This document shows, in pieces, positions 26,973-35,550 of a stretch of 64,000 bases of DNA (positions are counted from its first letter, which is position 1; the number at the start of each line of letters is the position of its first letter). The position numbers were made by a program, and so were the translations under genes. The notes below the pieces were generated by a model. It had not been told where the DNA came from. It did not search any database and saw nothing but the letters and a program-made list of their open reading frames with translations. Source of the stretch: Mycobacterium paraense (GTDB lineage Bacteria; Actinomycetota; Actinomycetes; Mycobacteriales; Mycobacteriaceae); NCBI RefSeq assembly GCF_002101815.1, contig NZ_LQPM01000004.1, positions 1 to 64,000 of the forward strand, given 5' to 3'.

Positions 26973-27130
26973 TCATCCTGAACGTGTTCTTCGACGTGGC
27001 CCAGGAGCACGAGGCGAACTTTCTGAAGCTCCTCAATCACATGGTGGTTGAGTCGAACTTCAATGACACCGTCAACGGATATCTGAAGTCGGACTACGAC
27101 GAGCACCACTACGAGGAAATTCCGCGCTGA
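26969..27130 (+). pseudogene. Antibiotic-biosynthesis-monooxygenase-like protein with internal deletion
   Basis: The 53-residue frame begins MIILNVFFDVAQEHEANFL, typical of the first strand and helix of small ABM/quinol monooxygenases of about 100 residues. After HMVVESN it jumps to FNDTVNGYLKSDYDEHHY, which looks like the C-terminal end of the same fold. The central ~45 residues appear to be missing in frame, so it is probably a non-functional remnant. It is coupled to the hydrolase by ATGA. Confidence 0.5.
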
Positions 27131-27155
27131 CACCGCGGGCTACCAACGCCTTTAG

Positions 27156-27614
27156 CTATATCGCGTACAGAGCGGGAAGGTTGACGACGATGGCTTCTTG
27201 GCTGCTGCGCGCAATCACCATTTCGGCGGGCGTGCTCGGATCGGGGTTCTCCTCCCGATGTGGCAGGTGCGGGGGAACGAAGATGTAATCGCCGGGCTCG
27301 GTCCGCACGCGAACCTCGCCGGCTCCGTCGAAGAACACGAACTCGGGGTGCCCACTTCGGACGTAGATCATGGTTTCTGAGTCACCATGGTGGTGGTTGG
27401 CCGACGCACTGCCCGGCGCGGCCAACGTCTCTCCCATCCACAACTTCTCACTTCCCACGCTGGCGCCGCTCAGCGCGGCGAAGCGTTGCATGCCATCAGT
27501 CTGCGCCGTGGTTGCATCGAGTTCGGATGCCTTTATGTGGCGCACACGATTACGGGCCGCACTCGTCTCGCCGTTGGCGGAGAAGTTGGGGTGGAAACCA
27601 TCGGGGCCGGCCAT
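27156..27614 (-). CDS. Cupin-domain protein
   Basis: The 152-residue protein has a single cupin barrel: motif 1 ANHHHGDSETMIYVRSG with metal-ligand histidines and Glu, and motif 2 PGDYIFVPPHLPHREENPD. Such proteins bind a metal and act as small-molecule dioxygenases, isomerases or sensors; the function here is open. It lies 146 bp after the limonene-epoxide-hydrolase-like gene in the same direction, so it may end that operon or have its own promoter (AGCGATCGTT at 27681-27690 is a weak match to the AACGATCGTT box). Confidence 0.75.
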   Translation of the reverse strand: MAGPDGFHPNFSANGETSAARNRVRHIKASELDATTAQTDGMQRFAALSGASVGSEKLWMGETLAAPGSASANHHHGDSETMIYVRSGHPEFVFFDGAGEVRVRTEPGDYIFVPPHLPHREENPDPSTPAEMVIARSSQEAIVVNLPALYAI

Positions 27615-27760
27615 GCGTTCCAGCGTAGGCTCGCGCCCTGGCCAGACGCCTGTCTACTGGTCGACGAATTTGGGCCAATCAGCGATCGTTTTGAGTCGCC
27701 GCGAACACGCCCTGCCCTCCTCGGATGCCGTTGATCGCAGATAAGTGGTGATGTCCCAAC

Positions 27761-28174
27761 TCATGCGGTCGCGGGCACCAGGGCGCTGATGTCCTCGCCT
27801 TGAAGGAGCTTCATTATCAGATTCAGGTCGAAATAGTCGGTCCAGCGAGTGATCCTCTCGTCGTCATCGACGACGAAGGTCCCCATGACCGGGATGGCCG
27901 GTGTGCTTCCGTCCGGAGCCTGGATGTAGTCCAGGCGTTCGGTGAGCACGACGGAACCCTCGCTGGCGAGGTTGACGATTTCGAAGGCATAGGCGTCGGG
28001 GAACATGGCGAACTGGGCGGCCATGTTCTCCACGATGGCGTCTGGTCCGACAACGGCGGGCATTCCCACGTTCTGATAGACGGCCCCTTCGGCGAGCAGG
28101 GGACGCAACGCTTCGGCGTCCCGCTGCTCCATCAAGGCACAGAAGTGGCGGACTACATCGGCTGGCGAGGACAT
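27761..28174 (-). CDS. Limonene-1,2-epoxide hydrolase-like (SnoaL fold) protein
   Basis: The 137-residue protein has a SnoaL/LEH fold. Two segments match the catalytic Asp-Arg-Asp arrangement of limonene-epoxide hydrolase: VLTERLDYI (Arg and Asp) and WTDYFDLNL (Asp). AGAAGGGA precedes ATG 28174. It is 49 bp downstream of the alcohol dehydrogenase gene and is likely the last gene of the CoA-transferase/ferredoxin/dehydrogenase operon, where it would open an epoxide made by a monooxygenase. Confidence 0.7.
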   Translation of the reverse strand: MSSPADVVRHFCALMEQRDAEALRPLLAEGAVYQNVGMPAVVGPDAIVENMAAQFAMFPDAYAFEIVNLASEGSVVLTERLDYIQAPDGSTPAIPVMGTFVVDDDERITRWTDYFDLNLIMKLLQGEDISALVPATA

Positions 28175-28223
28175 GAGTGGAATCCCTTCTCGGCGATTAG
28201 ATGACCTGATGTCTCAACGAGAT

Positions 28224-29339
28224 TCAGTGCTCGTGGATGATCACCCCGCGGATGTTGCGGCCGGCGAGCATGTCGTCGTAGGCCTCGTTGATGTCGTTGA
28301 GCTTGTACTCGGTGGTGACGGTTTCGTCGAGTAACAGCTTGCCGTTTCGGTACAGATTGATGAGTCGAGGGATGTCGGCGCGGGGGTTGGCTTCGCCGTA
28401 GAGGCTGCCTAGGAGACGCTTCTGGAACAGGGTGAACAACGTCAGCGGCAGCGTTGGTGTCACGTCGGACATCGATGCCAGGGCGGTGACCACGACGGCA
28501 CCGCCCTTGCGCACCGCATTGAGCGCGTCGTTGATCATCGCGCCCTCGAGCACGCCCGGCGTCAGGATGACCGAGTCGGCCATGACTCCACGCGTAATCT
28601 CGCCAACTAATTGGGTTGCTTCCTCGAGTGAGGTGACAAAGTGCGTGGCGCCGAACTGAAACGCCTTGTCGCGCTTGGTCTCCTCAATATCGACCACCAC
28701 GATCTGCTCCGCGCCCGCTAGGCGCGCGCCCTGAATGGCGCCGCTGCCGATCCCGCCGCAGCCAACCACGACGACGACGTCGCCGGGGCTGACGTTCGCG
28801 GTGTTGACGGCCGAACCCCAACCGGTGGTGACGCCGCAACCGAGAAGACACACGCGCGACAGCGGCACATCGTTGTCGATCTTGACCACGGAGGCCTCCG
28901 ACAACACGCCCCACTGCGCAAAGCTGCCGACGCCGGAGAGGGCTCCTATGCCCTGTCCGCGCGCTCGCCGCCGAAAGGTGCCGTCGGCCTGGACTCCCGC
29001 GAGGATGATCGCCCCGTAATCACAGAGGTTCTGGCGCCCCGTGGCGCACCAGCGGCAGCGGCCGCAGGCGGGCAGAAAGGACGTCACTACGTGGTCGCCC
29101 ACCGCCACATCGCGCACTTCCGGACCGACCTCGCGAACGATGCCGGCCCCTTCATGTCCACCGATCAGGGGAAAGCTCACCCCGAACATGTCGCCGGTGC
29201 GGATGTGGTGATCGGAGTGGCACAATCCGGTGGCTTCGAATTCGACCAATAGTTCGCCGGATTGCGGAGGATCGAGTTCGATCTCTTCCACCGACCACTT
29301 CTCGTTCAGGCCCCACAGAACTGCTCCGTTGGTCTTCAT
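28224..29339 (-). CDS. Zn-dependent alcohol dehydrogenase, NDMA-dependent type
   Basis: ATG 29339 is preceded by GAAGGAG and overlaps the ferredoxin stop (ATGA). The 371-residue protein has catalytic zinc ligands in GLCHSDHH and GGHEGAG, the structural zinc cluster CGRCRWCATGRQNLC and the nucleotide fold VVVVGCGGIGSGAIQGARLAGA. It resembles the actinobacterial NDMA-dependent alcohol dehydrogenases, which hold NAD tightly. It probably oxidises the alcohol formed by the nearby P450. Confidence 0.85.
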   Translation of the reverse strand: MKTNGAVLWGLNEKWSVEEIELDPPQSGELLVEFEATGLCHSDHHIRTGDMFGVSFPLIGGHEGAGIVREVGPEVRDVAVGDHVVTSFLPACGRCRWCATGRQNLCDYGAIILAGVQADGTFRRRARGQGIGALSGVGSFAQWGVLSEASVVKIDNDVPLSRVCLLGCGVTTGWGSAVNTANVSPGDVVVVVGCGGIGSGAIQGARLAGAEQIVVVDIEETKRDKAFQFGATHFVTSLEEATQLVGEITRGVMADSVILTPGVLEGAMINDALNAVRKGGAVVVTALASMSDVTPTLPLTLFTLFQKRLLGSLYGEANPRADIPRLINLYRNGKLLLDETVTTEYKLNDINEAYDDMLAGRNIRGVIIHEH

Positions 29340-29536
29340 GGCGACTCCTTCACGATGTGTATGGCACGCTCCGGACAATTCGCGATCGCGTGGTGCGCCC
29401 GGTCTTCCCACTCGGGCGGTATGTCGCCGACGGTGACGACGGCAATCCCGTCGTCGTCGATATCGAACATCTCCGGATATGTTGCGTAACAACGGCTGTG
29501 GCCCTGGCACATTTCCGCGTCGACGCGAAGCTTCAC
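29336..29536 (-). CDS. P450-type ferredoxin
   Basis: The 66-residue protein MKLRVDAEMCQGHSRCY... has CQGHSRC followed by NCPERAI. The C-x2-H-x2-C ... CP pattern is that of mycobacterial P450-redox-partner ferredoxins, in which a non-cysteine residue replaces one usual ligand, so a 3Fe-4S or unusual 4Fe-4S cluster is expected. It sits between CoA-transferase (3 bp) and alcohol dehydrogenase (overlap) genes and should pass electrons to the P450 of the other arm. No ferredoxin reductase is in the window. Confidence 0.88.
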   Translation of the reverse strand: MKLRVDAEMCQGHSRCYATYPEMFDIDDDGIAVVTVGDIPPEWEDRAHHAIANCPERAIHIVKESP

Positions 29537-29539
29537 CGT

Positions 29540-31888
29540 TCAGTCCAATCCGCCCAGTGTGGTCCCGATGACGCCCTGCTCGGTCAGCGCCGCGATCGAC
29601 GAGGCGTCGAGCCCGAGGAGCTCACCAAGGATGGTCTCATTGTGCTGTCCCAAGGTCGGCGCCGCTGACCGATACCACTTGTCAACGCTGCGGTACTTGA
29701 AGGGAAGAGCCGGCACGTGATGCCGTCCCACGACGGGGTGGTCGAGACCTTCGAAGAAGCCCCGGGCGGCCAGCTGCGGATGCATCGAACCGACCCTGGC
29801 GTCCGCCAACTCCGCGGCCGGGACGGCGTAGTCGACGAGCAACTGCGCGGCGGCCGAGGAATCGTGTTGCCGAGCCCACTGCTCCACGTGCTTATCGATC
29901 AGATCGTGTGCCCCCACGCGCCCTTCGTGGGTGTCCAACGCGGGGTCGTCCGCCCAATCCGGTTCGCCCAGAGCCGACTTCAATCGCCGCCACTGCTCGT
30001 CCGTGGCGACCGAAATGGCCAGCCACCGCTCGGTTCCCGCGCATTGATAGAGGCCTTGGGGGGCGGCGTCGCGGCTGCGATTTCCCAATCGCGATATCAG
30101 GTTGCCGCTGGCCGTGAATTCCACCACCTGCTCGGCGGCCGCGTTGAGTGCGGCCTCCACCATCGAGACTTCGATGAACGACCCGCGTCCCGTTCGATCC
30201 CGTTGCCGCAGGCCGGCGAGCATGGCGAATGCCGAGTGCATTCCCGCCAGCGGGTCACAGGGGCCGCGGGGGATCCGCGGCTGGTCGTATTCATGGCCGG
30301 TCACCCACGCCATCCCGGTCATCTGTTCCATCGTCTGCGCGAAGCCCACGTTGTTGCGCCACGGCCCGTCGAGCCCGAACGCGGGCATCCGAACCATCAC
30401 CATTCGAGGGTTGAGCTCGCTGATGGTTTCCCACGTGATGCCGAAGTTGTCGAAGACGCGCGGCGAGAAGTTCTCGACCAGAATGTCCGAGCATTTGACG
30501 AGGTCGTACAACAGCTCGCGCCCTCGTGGAAGGGACAGGTCGAGGGTGAGTCCGCGCTTGTTGGTGTTGGTCGCCAGGAACATCCCCGACCGCTCCCACC
30601 AGTCAGGCTGACCGGCGAACGCCGCGGCCGCCATCCGTGCGCCGTCGGGATGGCGGATCGATTCCAGGTGAATGACCTCGGCCCCCAGTGCGGCAAGCAC
30701 GTGGGTGGAGGAGGGACCCGCCCACCACGCAGTCGCGTCGAGGATTCGTACGCCGTCGAGCGGGAGTCCTCGTGCGCCGTCGTCGGCGGTCGCAGTCCTG
30801 TTGTGCCCCGGCACTTCTGATGATTCGCCGAGCGGGGGAGCGCCGGCGATGGGAGCGGGTCGCTGACCGTTGATCCGGTAGGGTGCCAGCGGGTGGGTGA
30901 AGCCGCCGTCGGCGTACGTGCCCCACATGCCGCGCGCCGTGAACTGCGGGTGGTCCAACACGCTCTGGCCATTGTTGACCGGCGACACGGGAATCCGCAG
31001 ATCGGAGGCCAACGCGACGATCTCGTCCGTGGAACGTTGCGTCGTCCATTCCCGCACAATCCGATTCCACTCGTCCCGGCGTTCCCAGCGGGTCGTGGCG
31101 AGGGCCCACGCCTGGTCCTCGTCGAGTAGGTCCAGCCGGCCGATCATCGCGAGGAACGATTCGAATTGTTGGCGGGTGTTGGTGTTGAAGCCCACCCATC
31201 CGTCCGCGGTCGGTTCGATGGACGGGATCTCAACCTGGCGGGCGGGCAAGGTCAACGCGGGACGTCCGGCCAGCTCGTGGTAGAGATCCGCGAATCCGCT
31301 GGCGCTGAGGTGACAAGCCTCTAACAACGAGCAGTCAACGATTTCACCCGCTCCGCCCAGTCGAACCCGCCGCAATGCGGCAACCGCCGCGACGGCGGCG
31401 TAACTGGCCATGACCCATTCGAAGACTCGACCACCCGCCTGGATGGGCGGTTGGTCCGGACGACCTCGCAACGCCAGCGTTCCGCTCTCGGCCTGGATCG
31501 TGAACTCCGTCGAGGGCCGGTCCCGGTACGGTCCGGTCAACCCGTACGGAGACAACGCCACGATCACCAGGTGCGGCGCACGCCGTAACAGCGCCTCGCG
31601 GTCGAGTGCGCCCGGGCCGAGGGAATCCACGAACACATCGGCGGAAACAATCAGAGTCTCCAGGTCGGCCGGCGAAGTGCCACCGACTGAACGCTTGCCG
31701 GCGTTCAAGAATTTGAACAGCGCGCCGCCGTCGCTTCGGCCGCCAAATGTCCTGCGGCGGAACGGGTCCCCGTCCGGGGCTTCGATCTTGATGACCTCTG
31801 CTCCGAGGTCGGCGAACAACTTGGTGCAGTACGGACCGGAAATTTCCGTCGCCCACTCGACGACGCGGACCCCACGCATAGCGTTCAT
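29540..31888 (-). CDS. Double-length family III CoA-transferase (CaiB/BaiF)
   Basis: The 782-residue protein is two CaiB/BaiF domains in tandem (about 1-380 and 390-770), like Rv1866. In the second half the catalytic Asp is present (D545 in PRGPCDPLAGMHS). In the first half the aligned position is Glu (E157 in GGRVFEWVMASY), so that half may be inactive or altered. Family members move CoA between carboxylic acids. It is the first gene of the leftward operon, 140 bp from operator copy 1. Confidence 0.85.
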   Translation of the reverse strand: MNAMRGVRVVEWATEISGPYCTKLFADLGAEVIKIEAPDGDPFRRRTFGGRSDGGALFKFLNAGKRSVGGTSPADLETLIVSADVFVDSLGPGALDREALLRRAPHLVIVALSPYGLTGPYRDRPSTEFTIQAESGTLALRGRPDQPPIQAGGRVFEWVMASYAAVAAVAALRRVRLGGAGEIVDCSLLEACHLSASGFADLYHELAGRPALTLPARQVEIPSIEPTADGWVGFNTNTRQQFESFLAMIGRLDLLDEDQAWALATTRWERRDEWNRIVREWTTQRSTDEIVALASDLRIPVSPVNNGQSVLDHPQFTARGMWGTYADGGFTHPLAPYRINGQRPAPIAGAPPLGESSEVPGHNRTATADDGARGLPLDGVRILDATAWWAGPSSTHVLAALGAEVIHLESIRHPDGARMAAAAFAGQPDWWERSGMFLATNTNKRGLTLDLSLPRGRELLYDLVKCSDILVENFSPRVFDNFGITWETISELNPRMVMVRMPAFGLDGPWRNNVGFAQTMEQMTGMAWVTGHEYDQPRIPRGPCDPLAGMHSAFAMLAGLRQRDRTGRGSFIEVSMVEAALNAAAEQVVEFTASGNLISRLGNRSRDAAPQGLYQCAGTERWLAISVATDEQWRRLKSALGEPDWADDPALDTHEGRVGAHDLIDKHVEQWARQHDSSAAAQLLVDYAVPAAELADARVGSMHPQLAARGFFEGLDHPVVGRHHVPALPFKYRSVDKWYRSAAPTLGQHNETILGELLGLDASSIAALTEQGVIGTTLGGLD

Positions 31889-32027
31889 CGGTTTGCGAAT
31901 TTCCGCGTCAGCGCCTGCGGAAGTGAGTCATTATCCGCACCGATGAGTGCACACACGCCACTTCCTGTCCTCGCGCTCGTGCCGATCGCCTGGCTGGCAA
32001 CGACGCTAGCGACGGGAAAGCTGAGCT

Positions 32028-32046
32028 GTCAAGTGTGACTCGATAA
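32028..32046 (-). promoter_or_regulatory. TetR divergon operator, copy 1
   Basis: Read leftward it is TTATCGAGT-CAC-ACTTGAC. All 16 positions outside the 3-nt spacer match the copy at 32860-32878. The core TCGAGT-N3-ACTTGA is an imperfect inverted repeat. It lies between the tetR stop and the CoA-transferase start at 31888. Confidence 0.6.
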
Positions 32047-32076
32047 GCATGGCGGCGGTGGAGTTCGGCGGAGCTT

Positions 32077-32766
32077 TTAGTCGGCAGCACGCACCTTAGG
32101 GGCCCGTTGGGCCCGCCCGCCTCGCTTGGCGGGCGGCTTCGTAGTCGACGTGCTTACGCCTTGGGCGAGGATCTGCGAACCCAGTTCGATCTGCGCGCGG
32201 ATGTCTGACTCGCCCGTACCAAACCAGCGTGGCCCGAGGCTCGTCGTGAAGATGATGAAGTTAGCCAGCAGCTCGGCGAACAGGTCGGCATCGACGTCGG
32301 CCTTGATCTGACCGTCGGCTTGGTAGTGGCGAACGCCTTCGGCGATAACGGCCGTACGGCGTGCGTGATTTGGTTGCAGCACCCGCAACGAGAAGTCCGG
32401 ATCTGATAGCGCCCGACCGGAAATGTCCCAGCCGGGGACACCGCTGTCCCGGTCATCGATCCTCAGTCGCGCATAGAACAGCTGCTCGACGTAGTCCTCG
32501 AAGCGCGCGGGCAGGGACGCCACGACTTGCTCTTCGGCCTCGCTAACGAGGTCCGCGATCTGTCGGGAAACGACTTGCTCGAAGATGCCTCGCTTGTCCC
32601 CGAAGTAGTGGAACAGCATTGCCTCCGAGCAGTCGGCGCGACGGGCGATTTCCTTCGTCGCCGCGGCCGCATATCCCGCTTCGGCAAAGACCTCGGCAGC
32701 CGCTTCAAGGAGGGCCCGTTGTTTGCCGTCCTTGTCGCGAACTCGCCGCCGCGCGCCTGTGGTCAT
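32077..32766 (-). CDS. TetR-family transcriptional regulator
   Basis: From ATG 32766 the protein has 229 residues. The N-terminal helix-turn-helix reads FAEAGYAAAATKEIARRADCSEAMLFHYFGDKRGIF; the C-terminal ligand domain is followed by a Lys/Arg-rich tail. No ribosome-binding site precedes ATG, but TACAGT lies 7 nt upstream, so the mRNA may be leaderless. It sits between two operons whose promoters carry the same operator-like sequence, and probably represses both. Confidence 0.88.
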   Translation of the reverse strand: MTTGARRRVRDKDGKQRALLEAAAEVFAEAGYAAAATKEIARRADCSEAMLFHYFGDKRGIFEQVVSRQIADLVSEAEEQVVASLPARFEDYVEQLFYARLRIDDRDSGVPGWDISGRALSDPDFSLRVLQPNHARRTAVIAEGVRHYQADGQIKADVDADLFAELLANFIIFTTSLGPRWFGTGESDIRAQIELGSQILAQGVSTSTTKPPAKRGGRAQRAPKVRAAD

Positions 32767-32859
32767 CACACATACTGTAGCGAGCACCCCCGGACTAAAG
32801 GGAAGGTCGGACGCGTGCCGGCCAGGCTTCTTCGGCCCCATCCTGGTGCTCCCCGATAG

Positions 32860-32878
32860 TTATCGAGTGCGACTTGAC
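32860..32878 (+). promoter_or_regulatory. TetR divergon operator, copy 2
   Basis: TTATCGAGT-GCG-ACTTGAC, matching the copy at 32028-32046 at all non-spacer positions. It lies in the gap between tetR (start 32766) and the P450 gene (start 33009), so it can serve both. CGATA-GT-TATCG (32854-32865) overlaps it. Confidence 0.6.
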
Positions 32879-33008
32879 TGCGCGTGGCCGACGATTTACT
32901 GTGCAGCCAAAGCCAATTTCGGCGCGTGCGAGAAATCCGAGGGCCGGCGCAGACGGCAGATGGGCGGTGGGGCGACATGCCCGCTTCCGGTGGTGAACAG
33001 GACCGCAC

Positions 33009-34235
33009 ATGGTGAGCAAATCCCCGCAGGAACACGCTCGCAACCTCGATCTTCGTCATGAGGACTTCAACGACCAAGAATTCCTCTACGAGGTCTATGG
33101 CGTGATGCGGGAGGCGGGACCGTTCAGCCACCAGGACGTTCCATTCCTGGGCCCTACGCCGGGGGGCGCGTGGGTCGCCACCCGCTACGACGAGTGTTAC
33201 GAGATTCTGCGGGATTGGCGCAGCTTTTCCAGCAAGCCCCTAGGGCTGGAGGGCAACCCGATGTCGTTTGGCGACATCGTGATCACCTTGGATCCCCCAC
33301 GGCAGCAACAGCTTCGCAAGGTCCTCAACCCGTACTTCTCTCCGGGTCGGATGAAGGACTTGGAGCCCCAGGTGCGCGCGGTCACGGACGGACTGATCGA
33401 CAACTTCATCGAATTGGGTCGCGGCGATCTCGCGGACGTCGCGTGGCAGCAACCGGGGATCGTGTTCTTCCGGTATGTGCTCGGTATGCCCGTTGAGGAC
33501 GTGCCGCTCTACATCGAGACAGCCGACCTCGCGATCAATGGCGAGAGCGAAGAGATCCGAAACGGATCGATGACAAATCTCTACCTTCGTGTGCGCGAGG
33601 AGATCGACAAGCGTCGTCATGAACCGCCCCGCGACGACCTCATCGACGTCTTACTCGCCGCTGAGATTGACGGCGAAAAGCTGGGCTTCGACGATGTCGT
33701 CGCGAACGTGATGCTCCTGGTGCAGGCCGGGCTCGAAACGACCTCTAGCGCAATGTCGTTCGCCTTCTTCCATCTGGGAACCCATGCCGCAGAGCGCGAC
33801 CGACTCGTCGGTGACGCCCAGCTGATGCCCACGGCGATAGAGGAATTCATCCGTTACGCGGGTTCGGTTCACGGCTTGCATCGTTCCGTCGCCGAAGAGG
33901 TCGAACTGAGCGGACACAAATTCTGTCCCGGTGAGACGGTCGTCGTGAACTATGCGGCCGCGAACCGCGACGCGCGTGAGTTCGAGGAGCCCGACAAGTG
34001 CATCCTCGACCGACAGACCAACCGACACCTCGGGTTTGGCGCCGGCGTCCATCGCTGCCTGGGTTCCAATCTCGCTCGACTCGAGTTTCGGGTGGGTGTC
34101 GAGCAGACACTGAAACGAATACCGGACTACGCCATCCCCCCAGGGGCGAAAGTGGATTTCCACGGGAACTCCGTCACCCGAGGCTATCGGGCCCTGCCCG
34201 TCGTCTTCACGCCGGGCGCCCGCGTCGGCCAATGA
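33009..34235 (+). CDS. Cytochrome P450
   Basis: The 408-residue protein has the I-helix oxygen-activation motif QAGLETTSS, the K-helix ExxR in EEFIRY and the haem loop FGAGVHRCLG with C350 as iron ligand. No membrane anchor is present, so it is a soluble class I enzyme needing ferredoxin; the gene for one lies in the opposite arm of the divergon. I cannot assign a CYP family or substrate. It heads a five-gene rightward operon. Confidence 0.92.
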   Translation: MVSKSPQEHARNLDLRHEDFNDQEFLYEVYGVMREAGPFSHQDVPFLGPTPGGAWVATRYDECYEILRDWRSFSSKPLGLEGNPMSFGDIVITLDPPRQQQLRKVLNPYFSPGRMKDLEPQVRAVTDGLIDNFIELGRGDLADVAWQQPGIVFFRYVLGMPVEDVPLYIETADLAINGESEEIRNGSMTNLYLRVREEIDKRRHEPPRDDLIDVLLAAEIDGEKLGFDDVVANVMLLVQAGLETTSSAMSFAFFHLGTHAAERDRLVGDAQLMPTAIEEFIRYAGSVHGLHRSVAEEVELSGHKFCPGETVVVNYAAANRDAREFEEPDKCILDRQTNRHLGFGAGVHRCLGSNLARLEFRVGVEQTLKRIPDYAIPPGAKVDFHGNSVTRGYRALPVVFTPGARVGQ

Positions 34236-34321
34236 GGGGTGGCGGGCAATCGCCCATATCGGCTCGCGGCCAGCGCAATACGGAATTGGCCGGTACCGGT
34301 TCCTGAAGTCAGGGAGGATTT

Positions 34322-35527
34322 GTGGACAAGCAAGATCTGCAATGGATGATCTCCGTCGATGATCACATCATCGAGCCACCGAACCTGTGGGTCGACCGCG
34401 CGTCGGCCGCCGACCGCGATCGGGTGCCACACGTCGAGCGCATCGACGGCGTCGATACATGGATCTACGACCAGGCGCGCGCCTCGGTGCTGGGCATCTT
34501 GGTCGCGGCCCACCAAAGGCCGCCCGAGTACTCCCCGCTGCCGGTGAACTACGACGAGATGCCTCGCGCGTACTTCGACCCGGTGGCCCGCATCCCCGAT
34601 ATGGACGAGGATCATGTGATCGCGGGACTGAACTTTCCGTTCTTCCCCCGGTTCTGTGGTCAGATGTTCGCCCACCTCGGCGACCGCGACCTGGGTCTCA
34701 AGTGCGTGCGGGCGTACAACGACTTCGTCATCGACGAGTGGTGCGCGGCGGCGCCCGGTCGTTACATCCCGATGGTCATCATTCCGTTGTGGGACACCCG
34801 TTTGGCCGTCGAGGAGACGTTACGGTGCGCCGGCAAGGGCGCCAAAGCCATTGCCTTCTCGGAGAATCTGCACCCGTTGGGATTTCCGTCCATCCACTCG
34901 GGGGCTTGGGACGATTTCTTCGCGGTGGTGAACGAGACGAAGATGCCGCTGTGCACGCACATCGGATCGTCGTCGGTCAGTCCCACTACGTCGCCTGACG
35001 CACCTTTCGGGGTTCAGGCGGTCAACATCAACCTCAATCTGGCGAACTCGACCACGGATTGGCTGTTCTCGGGCAAGCTGCAGAAGTACCCCGACCTGAA
35101 GATCGTCCTGGCCGAGGGCGGCATCGGCTGGATCCCCTACCTCATCGAGCGCGCCGAACATGTCGCCGCCGACTACCAATACCTGCGCGCCAACAACTGG
35201 GCGGTTGATCCGGCCACGATGCGGTTGACCCCCGTGCCTACCGACCCCGAGATTTTCCCGGAGTCCCCGCGCCGGCTCTTCCGCGACCACATGTACGGCT
35301 GCTTCATCGAGGACGACTTCGGGGCTGCGAATCTCGACTTCATCGGCGTCGACAACGTCATGATCGAAACGGACTATCCGCACACCGACAGCCTGTGGCC
35401 CAACTCCCTTCAGGCCGCACATAAGGCGCTCGACGGCCGGTCCGACCTCGACAAGTACAAAGTGCTGCAGGGTAATGCTCGCCGGGTCTTCGACTTCGAG
35501 CCCGCCCCCTACCCGACGCTGACGTAG
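34322..35527 (+). CDS. Amidohydrolase family 2 (TIM-barrel) protein
   Basis: GTG 34322 follows AGGGAGG. The 401-residue protein has SVDDHIIEPP near the N terminus (Asp/His metal-binding strand), THIGSSS as a mid-barrel histidine and METDYPHTDSLWP with a late metal-ligand Asp, all typical of amidohydrolase_2/ACMSD-like hydrolases and decarboxylases. Many mycobacterial P450-CoA-transferase clusters include such a gene. The reaction here is unknown. Confidence 0.8.
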   Translation: MDKQDLQWMISVDDHIIEPPNLWVDRASAADRDRVPHVERIDGVDTWIYDQARASVLGILVAAHQRPPEYSPLPVNYDEMPRAYFDPVARIPDMDEDHVIAGLNFPFFPRFCGQMFAHLGDRDLGLKCVRAYNDFVIDEWCAAAPGRYIPMVIIPLWDTRLAVEETLRCAGKGAKAIAFSENLHPLGFPSIHSGAWDDFFAVVNETKMPLCTHIGSSSVSPTTSPDAPFGVQAVNINLNLANSTTDWLFSGKLQKYPDLKIVLAEGGIGWIPYLIERAEHVAADYQYLRANNWAVDPATMRLTPVPTDPEIFPESPRRLFRDHMYGCFIEDDFGAANLDFIGVDNVMIETDYPHTDSLWPNSLQAAHKALDGRSDLDKYKVLQGNARRVFDFEPAPYPTLT

Positions 35528-35550
35528 CCAACGGCTGACGGATTCGTTTG

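Noticed and set aside
27681..27690. AGCGATCGTT as a third copy of the shared hydrolase promoter
   Set aside because: Only the palindrome core is similar; no TACGATC is found at the expected spacing. Kept as a remark only.
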